A stretch of DNA of 64,000 nucleotides from Kibdelosporangium aridum. GTDB lineage: Bacteria > Actinomycetota > Actinomycetes > Mycobacteriales > Pseudonocardiaceae. Both the position numbers and the translations under genes were made by a program. Location: contig NZ_FWXV01000004.1 in assembly GCF_900176515.1 (NCBI RefSeq), positions 248,001 to 312,000 of the forward strand. The letters run 5' to 3'. The notes beneath the pieces are model-generated. The model worked only from the letters and a program-made list of their open reading frames with translations, did no database searches and was not told where the DNA came from. Numbering within the stretch: the first letter of the stretch is position 1; each line of letters starts with the position of its first letter. Shown in pieces: positions 32,672 to 41,009 of this stretch.

Positions 32672-33517
32672 ATGACCATCTTGGTAACCGGGGCGACCGG
32701 CAACGTCGGCCGTTCCGTCATCACACAGCTGCTTGAAGCAGGCGCGTCCGTGCGTGCGACTTCGCGCAACCCGCGGTCCGCGGACTTGTCGGTCGACGTC
32801 CGCGCCGCGGACCTGGAAAAGCCCGAGTCGTTCGGCGAGGCGCTCGAGGACGTCGAGAAGGTGTTCCTGTTCCCCAATCCGGCGGGTGCCCATGGGTTCG
32901 CCGAACTCGCGAAAGCCAAGGGCGTCAAGCACATCGTGGTGTTGTCCTCGCAAGCCGCGGCCCACGAAAGCTACGGCGATTCGCCCGTCCGAACCATGCA
33001 CCTCGCGGTCGAAGCAGCGGTGGAGCGATCCGGCATCGACTGGACGTTCCTGCGACCAGGCGGGTTCGCGACCAACACGTTGGCCTGGGCGCACACCATC
33101 AAGCAAGAAGGATTGGTGCGGCTGCCTTTCCCCGATGCCAACGTGAACTCGATCCACGAGGCCGACATCGCGGCGGTCGCGGTGAAAGCCTTGCTGGAGG
33201 ACGGGCATGTCGGCGCGGCCTATGAACTCACCGGCCCGGAGTCGATCCCGGAACGCCGCCAGGTCGAGTTGATCGGTGCGGCGATCGGCCGTGAGATCAA
33301 GCTCGTCGAACTGGGCGTGGCAGAGGCGAAAGCGCAGTGGGCAGCGCACTTCGGGGACTTCGCTGACGAGAAGCTGCTCGACTCGATGGTGCAGATGTAC
33401 GAGCAGGCGACCGCCAGGCCAGCCGACCTCACGACTGTTGTGCAGGATCTGCTTGGCCGCCCGGCGCGTACGTTCGCCGAGTGGGCGACCGACCACAAGA
33501 CCGACTTCACCGCCTGA
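32672..33517 (+). CDS. NmrA-like NAD(P)H-binding reductase/sensor
   Basis: I start at ATG 32672, where the Rossmann motif begins at once (MTILVTGATGNVGRSVITQL); the frame extends to an ATG at 32654. The 281-residue protein follows the NmrA/NAD(P)H-binding layout of atypical SDR enzymes: FLFPNPAGAHGFAELAKAKG, VVLSSQAAAHESY, FLRPGGFATNTL and VAVKALLEDGHVGAAYELTG. A catalytic YxxxK is not evident, so it may act as a quinone or flavin-type oxidoreductase like QOR2. It is likely induced when the divergent TetR releases the operator at 32624-32641. Confidence 0.85.
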   Translation: MTILVTGATGNVGRSVITQLLEAGASVRATSRNPRSADLSVDVRAADLEKPESFGEALEDVEKVFLFPNPAGAHGFAELAKAKGVKHIVVLSSQAAAHESYGDSPVRTMHLAVEAAVERSGIDWTFLRPGGFATNTLAWAHTIKQEGLVRLPFPDANVNSIHEADIAAVAVKALLEDGHVGAAYELTGPESIPERRQVELIGAAIGREIKLVELGVAEAKAQWAAHFGDFADEKLLDSMVQMYEQATARPADLTTVVQDLLGRPARTFAEWATDHKTDFTA

Positions 33518-33528
33518 CCGGTTCGCGG

Positions 33529-35223
33529 TTACGGCGCTGGTGGGGGAGTTGCTGGGCTGGGGACTTTGAGCGTGGCGATGGTAGGGCCGCCTGGCGGACT
33601 GGTGACGTCGAACGTGCCATCGAAAGTGGCGAGCCGTCGTTGAACACCGCGCAACCCGGTGCCGCCCTCGGGTGAAGCCCCACCACGGCCGTCATCGATC
33701 ACGGAGATCTCCAGCGCGTGCTCCGTGTGTCTGATGTGGATGATCACGCGGGTGGCCGCGGCGTGCTTGGCCACGTTGGTGAGCAGCTCGCTGACGGCGA
33801 AGTACACCGCGGACTCGATGGGGGAGGCCGGTCTGCCGATCACCTTCCCCTCCACGGTCACCTTCAGCGGGCTGTCCAACGCCAACGCCTGCAAAGCGTC
33901 GCCGAGGCCGCGTTCGGCCAGCACCGGCGGGTGGATGCCGCGGACAAGGTCCCGCAACTCGACCAACGCCTCGGCCGATGCCGCCTTTGTCTTCGCCACA
34001 AGGGACTTCGCTGCCGCCGGGTCCTGGTCGATCAGTCGTTCCACCGCGCCGAGGTGCAGGCCCATCGCCACGAGCCTGGCCTGGGCGCCGTCGTGCAGGT
34101 CTCGTTCGATGCGGCGAAGCTCGGCGGCTTGGGCGTCGGTGGCGTCGGCGCGGGTCGTGGTCAGTTGGTGGACTCGTTGCGCCAGAACGGCTTTCGTCGT
34201 CGGGGCGAGCAGCCAGCTGGACACCTTCAGCTGCAACGAACGGGTCCACGAGGGAGCGAACACAGCCATGGGGATGGCAACCAAGCCGAACAGGGTGTCG
34301 ACATAAGCCGAAGCGAAGTCACGCCACGTTGCCACGTCGGTCATCACCCACCGGTAACGGGCGGAGCGCATGTAGCTGGCGGGTGTCTTGTGCAGTTGGT
34401 TGCGGTGGCGGTACATGCCGTCGGGTCGTGGTGCCGGCAGCACCGGCGCCGGCATGTACGGCGAGGGGATGTCCTTACGGCGGAACGAGGTCAACTCGCG
34501 GATCATCATCACCAGCGGGACCCACGCGAATATCCATAGACCCCAGATGTGGATCGGTACGACACCGATCAGCAGGACCACCGTGGACGCCAGTGCGGTA
34601 CCCAGCGCGAGCAGGAAATGGGCGGTCACGAACCACAACATCTTGATCCGCGCGCGCACTCGTGCCCAGAAACGGAACATCACGCCGTCGTGCTTGGCCT
34701 TCAACATCACGTACGACCACCGGTTGTGCACCTGCACGAGCCAAGGCGCGAGCAGATATCCAGCGGCGACCGCGAGCGGAGCGAAAAGCCAGTACGGGGT
34801 GAAGGCGAGCCAGATGCCCAGGCCGATCAAGCCCGGTGCCAGCCCGGCCAGCACACCGCCGACGAAGAAGTTCGCGAACATCCAGTTCAGGTCGCGGCGC
34901 GTGCCTGGGTCGTCGATCGCCCAGTGGAGCAACCGGTCGAACTCGTCGAACCACCGTGGCTTCTTGACCAGGCTGTCGCCGACCCGGTACAGGCCGTCCT
35001 CGTCGAGCGTCGGGGGTGGCGGGTCCGGCCAGTAGACGCCGTCGAGCGGCACCCCGGCCAGCCGCCTGGCCAGGTTGGGCAGCCAGCGGCAGTCCTTGAT
35101 CACCATCGGTGCGGTGACCACGATCGAGCAGTTGGCGAACACCCATATGAACATCGGCAGGCTGAGCAGTGCGATGCCGAGCAGCTGAACGCTGCGCCAT
35201 ACCGCCCTGCCGTGCCGCATCAT
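33529..35223 (-). CDS. Sensor histidine kinase with HisKA_3 domain
   Basis: The 564-residue protein has about five membrane segments in residues 10-355 (LLGIALLSLPMFIWVFANCS, WLFAPLAVAAGYLLAPWLV, ALASTVVLLIGVVPIHIWGL), with a duplicated sensor-like arrangement. The HisKA_3 dimer helix with the phosphoacceptor is AELRRIERDLHDGAQARLVA near 376-395. The HATPase_c end has ELLTNVAKHAAATRV and VIDDGRGGASPEGGTGLRGV. It belongs to the NarX/LiaS-like class, which signals to LuxR-type regulators, but no such regulator is adjacent, so it is an orphan here. The stimulus is unknown; envelope stress is common for the class. Confidence 0.9.
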   Translation of the reverse strand: MMRHGRAVWRSVQLLGIALLSLPMFIWVFANCSIVVTAPMVIKDCRWLPNLARRLAGVPLDGVYWPDPPPPTLDEDGLYRVGDSLVKKPRWFDEFDRLLHWAIDDPGTRRDLNWMFANFFVGGVLAGLAPGLIGLGIWLAFTPYWLFAPLAVAAGYLLAPWLVQVHNRWSYVMLKAKHDGVMFRFWARVRARIKMLWFVTAHFLLALGTALASTVVLLIGVVPIHIWGLWIFAWVPLVMMIRELTSFRRKDIPSPYMPAPVLPAPRPDGMYRHRNQLHKTPASYMRSARYRWVMTDVATWRDFASAYVDTLFGLVAIPMAVFAPSWTRSLQLKVSSWLLAPTTKAVLAQRVHQLTTTRADATDAQAAELRRIERDLHDGAQARLVAMGLHLGAVERLIDQDPAAAKSLVAKTKAASAEALVELRDLVRGIHPPVLAERGLGDALQALALDSPLKVTVEGKVIGRPASPIESAVYFAVSELLTNVAKHAAATRVIIHIRHTEHALEISVIDDGRGGASPEGGTGLRGVQRRLATFDGTFDVTSPPGGPTIATLKVPSPATPPPAP

Positions 35224-35302
35224 GCCCCTCCCGTGGTCTCACACAGTCTGACGGACCGCGGGAGGGTCGCGCATTGCTCGCAGGCCTAGGTGCCAGGTGG
35301 GC

Positions 35303-36634
35303 CTAGCCCCACCTGAGCTCACGGGTGACGCGTTCGGCGTTGGCCTCCTCTCGCCCGTAGAGCAGGCCGAATGTGAACCCGTTCTCCTGCATGCCGAGCG
35401 TGCGCAGCAACGGCAGGGCGACCACGCTGTCCTGGTACTCGCCCGCCAGCTTGGTGAACGCCTTCGCGCGCTTACGGGCCTTGTCGGAGCCCTGCACTTC
35501 GAGCCCGTAGCGCAGGCGCTTGGCGGCCTTGCGCGCCCGGTGGATCTCGCCCGCGTCCAGCCGGGTGCCGACCTTGTCCGAGGCTTTGGCGGTGTGTTTC
35601 GGCAGCTCCTTGGCGGCCTTTCGGGAAGCCTTCTTCGTCAAGGGCGGGGCGGCGAGCCAGGCGTCCAGCTGGTCGAGCAATTGGAGGTAACGCTTGCTGC
35701 GCAACGTCCGCAGCACGTCCTTACGGGCCTTCGCCTGCTCCGGGCTGAAATACCGGACTAGCTGCGCCTGCACGGGCCCGACGGCGAGCTCGACGGGCAG
35801 CTCGGACACCGCCTTGGTCAGCCGCTCGGACTGCACTTCGAGGTCACGTGCCGCGCTGAGCTCCTTGCCGAGCCACTGCAGTTCGGCGTCGAGGTCACCG
35901 CTCGACACGATCTTGCGGTACACGCGCAACGCGCTGCGCAGCCGGCGGGTCGCGACGCGCATCTGGTGCACCGAGTCGTCGACGTCCTGACGCACCAGGA
36001 TGTCGTAGTACCTGATCTTCTCGATCTGCTTGGCCGCGTACGCCACCACGGTCTTGCCTGCCCGCTTACCCGGTTCGACGCGCGAAGGCTTGGTGTCGAG
36101 GGCGCGGGCAAGCTTGGATGGCAGCGAGGAACGCTGGAAACCCGCTGTCCGCAACGGTTCCTCGGCTCTGTCGAGTACCGCGGGGTCGCCTTCGACCTCG
36201 AGTTCCCGCCACACCATGGGTTCCGCATCCGGCCGGGTCGCGGTCACCCGGTCGTCGGTGAGTTCGGCGCCGGACAGCTCCCAGATCGTCCGCTCGGTGG
36301 TGATCCGGGCGACGGGCTGCAGTGCCGCGCCACGCGTGTACCCGAGCGTCAGATCCGTGAACTGCTTGGGTGGTTTTTCTTTTCCGTTCAACGGCAGGTG
36401 GATCTCGTCGCGCGTGTCCTCGCCGACGGGCACTTTCAGGTGCCAGCCCTCGTCCTCGCCGCCTTCCCGGCGCCGCAATGTCAGTCCGCCGCGGATCAGC
36501 CGGAGGTCTTCGGTGTCGTAGTAGACCGCGTCGAGGGTTTCGTGGCGCGGCTCAGCGGTCGCACCGGCAAGTTCCGGTAGATCGGCGTCGGGAGCGGCTT
36601 CGTACTTGCGCTCCACTTCTCGTTGAGTCCGCAT
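35303..36634 (-). CDS. CYTH and CHAD domain protein
   Basis: The 443-residue protein opens with the CYTH triphosphate tunnel motif EVERKYE and continues with YYDTEDLRLIRGGLTLRRRE, RDEIHLPL and VARITTERTIWEL. From about residue 215 the CHAD helical domain follows, with conserved basic His/Arg pairs in DSVHQMRVATRRLRSALRVY, RDLEVQSERL and DAGEIHRARKAAKRLRYGLE. CYTH proteins hydrolyse inorganic triphosphate or triphosphorylated compounds, and CHAD binds polyphosphate, so the fusion is linked to polyphosphate metabolism or storage. Length and motifs are complete. The neighbouring minus-strand genes are a separate two-component system. Confidence 0.93.
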   Translation of the reverse strand: MRTQREVERKYEAAPDADLPELAGATAEPRHETLDAVYYDTEDLRLIRGGLTLRRREGGEDEGWHLKVPVGEDTRDEIHLPLNGKEKPPKQFTDLTLGYTRGAALQPVARITTERTIWELSGAELTDDRVTATRPDAEPMVWRELEVEGDPAVLDRAEEPLRTAGFQRSSLPSKLARALDTKPSRVEPGKRAGKTVVAYAAKQIEKIRYYDILVRQDVDDSVHQMRVATRRLRSALRVYRKIVSSGDLDAELQWLGKELSAARDLEVQSERLTKAVSELPVELAVGPVQAQLVRYFSPEQAKARKDVLRTLRSKRYLQLLDQLDAWLAAPPLTKKASRKAAKELPKHTAKASDKVGTRLDAGEIHRARKAAKRLRYGLEVQGSDKARKRAKAFTKLAGEYQDSVVALPLLRTLGMQENGFTFGLLYGREEANAERVTRELRWG

Positions 36635-36643
36635 TCAATTGGC

Positions 36644-37978
36644 CTACCCAGGCAGCGTGATCGTGAAACCGGCGCCGCCTTCCGGCGCGGGCCCTGCCTG
36701 GATCGTACCGCCCATCCGGGTCACCAGCCCGTGCACGATCGCCAGCCCCAACCCGGTCCCGACCGGCCGGATTCCTTGATAACGGCGGTGCAGCGCGCCA
36801 CGGTCGAACGCGATCCGGTAGTCCTCTTCGGACAAGCCGGGCCCGCCGTCGCGGACTTGCAGCACCCGTCCCGGCAGATGTGCCAGCACGATCGGACGGC
36901 CGGAAGGCGTGACCCGCAAGGCGTTCTCCATCAGCCCGTCCAGTGCCTGGCGCAGTCTGCGCGGATCGGTGTGCACCGCGACAGGATGAGCCGGGTTCTC
37001 CAGCCGGAACTCCACACCTTCCCTGGCGCACCGCACGGACCACACATCCGCGGTCTCGCACACCACACCGGACAAATCGACCGGGGCGATGTCCAGCCGG
37101 AAGTCGTCGGCGGACAGCCGTGCCAGGTCGAGCAGGTCACCGACCAGCCGCTCCAGCCGCTGAGCCTCGTTCTCGATGGTCCGGCCGACCTCAGCGGCCT
37201 GGTCTGGCGGCACGACCCCGTCGGCAAGCGACTCGGCGAACCCGCGGACCGCCGTCAACGGCGTCCTGAGCTCGTGGGAAACCGAAAGCAGGAAGTCCCG
37301 CTGCCGAGACTCGCTGCGCTGCAACGCATCCGCTAGGGAATTGACTGACCCGGCGACGTCGGCGACCTCGCGCGGGCCTTCGACGGGAACCCGCAGATCC
37401 CGTCTGCCCGCACGCAGGGTGTAGGCGACTTGAGCCGTCCTTCGCAACGGGCGCGCCAGCAAACGCCCGAGCACGATGCCCGCCACAGCGGCGACCACAA
37501 GCCCGATTCCCAACGCGAACAGGATGTTGCCGATCAGCCGGCGGATGGTGGACCGGTCCGCGGAAGGCTGCAGCACCAAGGCGAAACTGCCCCGAGGGGC
37601 GTCACGGGCCTCGACGAGATACGTACGCCCGCCGGAATCCACTGTTTTTGAAACAGTTCCGCCGTCGACCGCGTTGGCCTGCTTGGCCGCGGCAACGGCG
37701 TTCGCGTCGCCGATGACCACGCCGCGTTGGCTCACCGCGACAACGGAAATCCCTTGCCGTTCAAGGATGTCCACGACCCGGCGCCGCCCGGACAAGGCCC
37801 CGTCGGTCTCGAAGAGCTGCGCGGCCAGCACGTCCGCTTGGTTGGCCAGCACCCGCCGGGTCACGTCCAGCGTGGTCGTGGAGACCAGTCGGAACAGCAC
37901 GAACCCGGCGACCAGAGCGGAGATCCCCGCCACGGCAAGGCAGACGATGATGATCCGGCCGGCGAGCGAGCGGATCAC
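36644..37978 (-). CDS. Two-component sensor histidine kinase
   Basis: The 444-residue kinase has TM1 near 8-30 (IIIVCLAVAGISALVAGFVL), an extracellular sensor of about 130 residues, TM2 near 155-180 (LFALGIGLVVAAVAGIVLGR), then HAMP. HisKA carries the phosphoacceptor in LLSVSHELRTPLTAVRGFAE near 232-250. The catalytic domain has ALDGLMENALRVTP (N box), VRDGGPGLSEED (G1) and GTGLGLAIVHGL (G2). Its start overlaps the response-regulator stop (ATGA at 37975-37978), so the two form one coupled pair. The signal is unknown, but two secreted genes precede the pair in the same operon. Confidence 0.95.
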   Translation of the reverse strand: MIRSLAGRIIIVCLAVAGISALVAGFVLFRLVSTTTLDVTRRVLANQADVLAAQLFETDGALSGRRRVVDILERQGISVVAVSQRGVVIGDANAVAAAKQANAVDGGTVSKTVDSGGRTYLVEARDAPRGSFALVLQPSADRSTIRRLIGNILFALGIGLVVAAVAGIVLGRLLARPLRRTAQVAYTLRAGRRDLRVPVEGPREVADVAGSVNSLADALQRSESRQRDFLLSVSHELRTPLTAVRGFAESLADGVVPPDQAAEVGRTIENEAQRLERLVGDLLDLARLSADDFRLDIAPVDLSGVVCETADVWSVRCAREGVEFRLENPAHPVAVHTDPRRLRQALDGLMENALRVTPSGRPIVLAHLPGRVLQVRDGGPGLSEEDYRIAFDRGALHRRYQGIRPVGTGLGLAIVHGLVTRMGGTIQAGPAPEGGAGFTITLPG

Positions 37979-38646
37979 CGTGGCTCCGCCGAGTAGCCAA
38001 CTCCTCGGACTGTCCTGATCGGACTGTCATTGCCGAGTTTGGCGCGCAGCTGCGCGATGTGCACGTCGACCGTACGGGTCCCGGCCGCGGCCTGGTAGCC
38101 CCACACGGCACTGAGCAGCTGGTCACGCGCGTAGACCCGCCCGGGCGTGCGCATCAGGTGTTCCAGCAGGTCGAACTCGGTGGAGGTGAGCGCGATCTCC
38201 CGGCCACCCGCCCACACCCGCCGCTGGTCGACGTTCACCTCGACCGTGCCCGCCCGCAACACCTCGGTCGCGGGCGACCCCCGACGCAACACGGCACGAA
38301 CCCGCGCGACGAGCTCGCGTGGGCTGAACGGCTTGGTCACGTAGTCGTCGGCGCCCATCTCGAGGCCGAGGACCCGGTCCACTTCATCGTCTCGGGCGGT
38401 CACGAACAGCACCGGCGTCCAGTCCTCGGCGGCCCGCAGCTGGCGGCACACCTCGATGCCGTCCATCCCGGGCAGGCCGATGTCGAGCACGACGGCGACC
38501 GGCCGCAACCGGCGGACAGCCGCCAGCGCGCCCGGTCCGTCCGTCTCCACGTGCACGCCGAATCCGTCCCGGCGCAGGTACATCCCGACCAGGTCGGCGA
38601 TCGACCGTTCGTCCTCGGCGACGAGAACGAGTCCTCTAGGGCTCAT
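37975..38646 (-). CDS. OmpR-family response regulator
   Basis: I prefer the ATG at 38646 (MSPRGLVLVAEDERSIADLV), which overlaps the end of the small lipoprotein gene; an in-frame GTG at 38664 adds six residues. The receiver domain has EDE for metal binding, phosphoacceptor Asp in VVLDIGLPGMDG, the switch Thr in LFVTARDDE and Lys in YVTKPFS. A winged-helix DNA-binding domain follows, with ALTSTEFDLLEHLMRTPGRV and RTVDVHIAQLRAKLG. It pairs with the kinase that overlaps its 3' end. Targets are unknown and may include the operon itself. Confidence 0.93.
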   Translation of the reverse strand: MSPRGLVLVAEDERSIADLVGMYLRRDGFGVHVETDGPGALAAVRRLRPVAVVLDIGLPGMDGIEVCRQLRAAEDWTPVLFVTARDDEVDRVLGLEMGADDYVTKPFSPRELVARVRAVLRRGSPATEVLRAGTVEVNVDQRRVWAGGREIALTSTEFDLLEHLMRTPGRVYARDQLLSAVWGYQAAAGTRTVDVHIAQLRAKLGNDSPIRTVRGVGYSAEPR

Positions 38647-38776
38647 CCAGCTCCGACTCGACACTGTTGAGTGTGGACTCGACGGAGTCTAGGTCACCGA
38701 CCGGCGGATCCTGCTGCTTCTGGCACCCGGTGAGCAGGAACAGCAAGACCGCGGTGGCCGCCAATGAGCGCCTCAT
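38636..38776 (-). CDS. Tiny lipoprotein overlapping the response-regulator gene
   Basis: This 46-residue product starts MRRSLAATAVLLFLLTGC, a signal with a lipobox (LLTGC), followed by a short acidic Gln/Ser-rich tail (QKQQDPPVGDLDSVESTLNS). Its ATG at 38776 overlaps the stop of the upstream secreted-protein gene, and its own 3' end overlaps the response-regulator start. The four genes are therefore tightly coupled. Accessory lipoproteins like this can modulate sensor kinases; that role is inferred. Too short to be noticed by length alone, but the signal and overlaps are convincing. Confidence 0.75.
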   Translation of the reverse strand: MRRSLAATAVLLFLLTGCQKQQDPPVGDLDSVESTLNSVESELDEP

Positions 38777-39138
38777 TTGCCCGTGCAGTACTTCTGCTTG
38801 TACGTGCTGAGCCGCTCCTGTGCCTTTTTGAGCAGCTCAGTGCGCTGCGCGCGGTGGTCGGCCTTGCCGCTCAGCCAGTCCTTCTGCGCCGGGTCGGTCG
38901 CCCGCTCGGCCCGTGCCCGCAGGTTGGCGACTGAACCGCGCACGCCGGCTCCGCCGTTGATCCTGGTCAGGGCCTTGTTGACGCGGTTCTCCAGCTTGGG
39001 GACCCGCTGCTCGCAGACCTTCTTGACGTCGAATGTCGGCGTCTGTGCCGGTGTCTGGGCACTGGCGGTCGAGGTCAGCAGGGCCAGGCTCATCACGGTC
39101 GCGCCGCCCGCGGCGGCGATGCGGTGTGTCCACTTCAT
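38773..39138 (-). CDS. Secreted helical protein upstream of a two-component system
   Basis: Starting at ATG 39138 (MKWTHRIAAAGGATVMSLAL), the 121-residue product has a Sec signal peptide with cleavage after STASA. The mature protein is basic and largely alpha-helical: FDVKKVCEQRVPKLENRVNK, GVRGSVANLRARAERATDPA and LLKKAQERLSTYKQKYCTGK, with two cysteines that could form a disulfide. It looks like a small periplasmic or surface protein. An in-frame ATG three codons upstream is possible. It overlaps the lipoprotein gene by four bases and is the first gene of the operon. Confidence 0.75.
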   Translation of the reverse strand: MKWTHRIAAAGGATVMSLALLTSTASAQTPAQTPTFDVKKVCEQRVPKLENRVNKALTRINGGAGVRGSVANLRARAERATDPAQKDWLSGKADHRAQRTELLKKAQERLSTYKQKYCTGK

Positions 39139-39253
39139 GGCACACACTCTGACCGCCGGGCGTGAGCGAGACGTCTGGCCAATGTTCGGGTTGTGTAAGG
39201 CCGTGTCAGCGTGGGCTCAACGACATGAAAGCGGTGCTCGCGAGCCTGCTGGC

Positions 39254-40171
39254 ATGACGAAGTCCACAATCGCGGTGACCGGCCTGCGCAAGTCGTACGG
39301 CGAGCAGACCGTGCTCGGCGGCATCGACCTCGATGTCACCAAGGGCACGGTGTTCTCCCTGCTCGGCCCGAACGGCGCAGGCAAGACCACCGCTGTGAAG
39401 ATCCTGTCCACCCTGACCTCGGCTGACGCGGGTGATGTCCGTGTCGCCGGGTTCGACCTGGCCACGCAGGCCGACGCGATTCGCGGCGTCATCGGGGTCA
39501 CCGGCCAGTTCTCGGCCGTTGACAACCTGCTGACCGGCGCCGAGAACCTGATCATGATGGGCGAGCTGTACCGCGTCGGTGACCCGCGCGAACGGGCCGC
39601 CGAGCTGCTGACGCGGTTCGATCTGCAGGACGCGGCCGACAAGTTCGCGATGACGTACTCGGGCGGCATGCGCAGGCGGCTCGACCTGGCGATGACGCTG
39701 GTCGGCACCCCCGAGATCATCTTCCTGGACGAGCCGACCACGGGCCTCGACCCGCGCAGCAGGCACACCATGTGGCAGATCGTCCGTGAGCTGGTCACCA
39801 GTGGCGTGACGATCTTCCTCACGACCCAGTACCTCGACGAAGCCGACGAGTTGGCTGACCGGATCGCGGTGCTCGACCACGGCCGGATCGTGGCCGAGGG
39901 CACGCCTGCCGAACTGAAACGGCTCATCCCCGGCGGCCACATCCTGTTGCGATTCCACGACATCCGCACGCTCGACGAAGCCGCGCGTGCGCTCGGTACG
40001 ACCGTCCGTGACAACGAAGCTCTCACCTTGCAGGTGCCCAGTGACGGCGACGTGAAGGCGTTGCGCTCGGTCCTCGACCGGCTCGATCACCTCGAAGTCG
40101 CCGGACTGACCGTGCACACACCCGACCTCGACGACGTTTTCTTCGCTCTCACTGGGGAGGCAGCACGATGA
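39254..40171 (+). CDS. ABC transporter ATP-binding protein, DrrA type
   Basis: The frame is open from 38777, but the part before 39254 is antisense to the secreted-protein gene. The ATG at 39254 begins MTKSTIAVTGLRKSYGEQTV. The 305-residue ATPase has Walker A LLGPNGAGKTTAVK, signature YSGGMRRRLDLAM, Walker B IIFLDEPTTGLDPRS and the C-terminal extension of DrrA family members (LTLQVPSDGDVKALRSVLDR). With the membrane protein downstream it forms a drug or lipid exporter of the daunorubicin-resistance type. It is divergent from the secreted-protein gene. Confidence 0.93.
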   Translation: MTKSTIAVTGLRKSYGEQTVLGGIDLDVTKGTVFSLLGPNGAGKTTAVKILSTLTSADAGDVRVAGFDLATQADAIRGVIGVTGQFSAVDNLLTGAENLIMMGELYRVGDPRERAAELLTRFDLQDAADKFAMTYSGGMRRRLDLAMTLVGTPEIIFLDEPTTGLDPRSRHTMWQIVRELVTSGVTIFLTTQYLDEADELADRIAVLDHGRIVAEGTPAELKRLIPGGHILLRFHDIRTLDEAARALGTTVRDNEALTLQVPSDGDVKALRSVLDRLDHLEVAGLTVHTPDLDDVFFALTGEAAR

Positions 40172-40244
40172 GCGAGCTTGCGAGCGAATCATTCAACACA
40201 GTGAGCGGCTCATGCGACGTTCGTGACCACAGCGGGGAGCAGGC

Positions 40245-41009
40245 ATGAGTCACGCGATCGCCAATGCCCGCACGATGTTGCGTCGTCAGTACAAACACGA
40301 CCTGCGATATCCCGCCGGAACGGTCAGCGCGCTGATCATGCCGCTGGTGTTCCTGCTGCTGTTCACTTACGTCTTCGGCGGTCAGATGGGCATGGGCCTG
40401 CCGAGCGGCGCCGGGTACATCGACTACATCGTGCCCGGGATCGTCTTCATGTGTATCAGCGGCGGTGTCTCGCAAGCCGCGCTCGGCGCCGCGATGGACA
40501 TGACCGAGGGGATCATCGCGCGGTTCAGGACCATGCCGATCTCCCGTGGCGCGGTGCTCACGGCCCACGCTGTGGCGAACGTGATCAGAGGACTCGGCGC
40601 CGTCACGATCATCATCGGTGTTTCGCTGCTGATGGGCTTCGAGCCGGACGCGGGGTTCCTCGACTGGATCGCGTTCGTCGGTGTGGTCGCCCTGTACGCA
40701 TTGATGATCAGCTGGCTCGGTGTCGCGTTCGGGTTGTCGGCCAGGAACGTCGAAGGCGCCAACGCCAAGACGCTCCCGTTGGTGTTCCTGCCGTTCGTCA
40801 GCAGTGCTTTCGTCCCAGCGGAGTCGACAGCCGCCGGCGTTCAGTGGTTCATCGAGTACCAGCCGTTCACCGCGATGATCGAGACCATTCGCGGGCTGCT
40901 GCTCGGCGCGCCGATCGGCAGCAACCTCATCGTCTCGGTGCTGTGGGCGGTCGGGTTCACCCTGATCGGCTACGTCTGGGCGCTGAAGCTATACCACCGG
41001 GATCGCTAA
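40245..41009 (+). CDS. ABC-2 type transporter permease, DrrB type
   Basis: The 254-residue permease has six predicted TM segments (including LIMPLVFLLLFTYVFGG, GIVFMCISGGVSQAALGAAM, AVTIIIGVSLLMGF, ALYALMISWLGVAFGLSA and LLLGAPIGSNLIVSVLWAV) and the ABC-2 linker REGIIARF-like loop (MTEGIIARFRTMPISRGAVL). It follows the ATPase by 73 bases. The last 21 bases overlap convergently with the 3' end of the AfsR-type regulator gene. Substrate unknown. Confidence 0.92.
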   Translation: MSHAIANARTMLRRQYKHDLRYPAGTVSALIMPLVFLLLFTYVFGGQMGMGLPSGAGYIDYIVPGIVFMCISGGVSQAALGAAMDMTEGIIARFRTMPISRGAVLTAHAVANVIRGLGAVTIIIGVSLLMGFEPDAGFLDWIAFVGVVALYALMISWLGVAFGLSARNVEGANAKTLPLVFLPFVSSAFVPAESTAAGVQWFIEYQPFTAMIETIRGLLLGAPIGSNLIVSVLWAVGFTLIGYVWALKLYHRDR

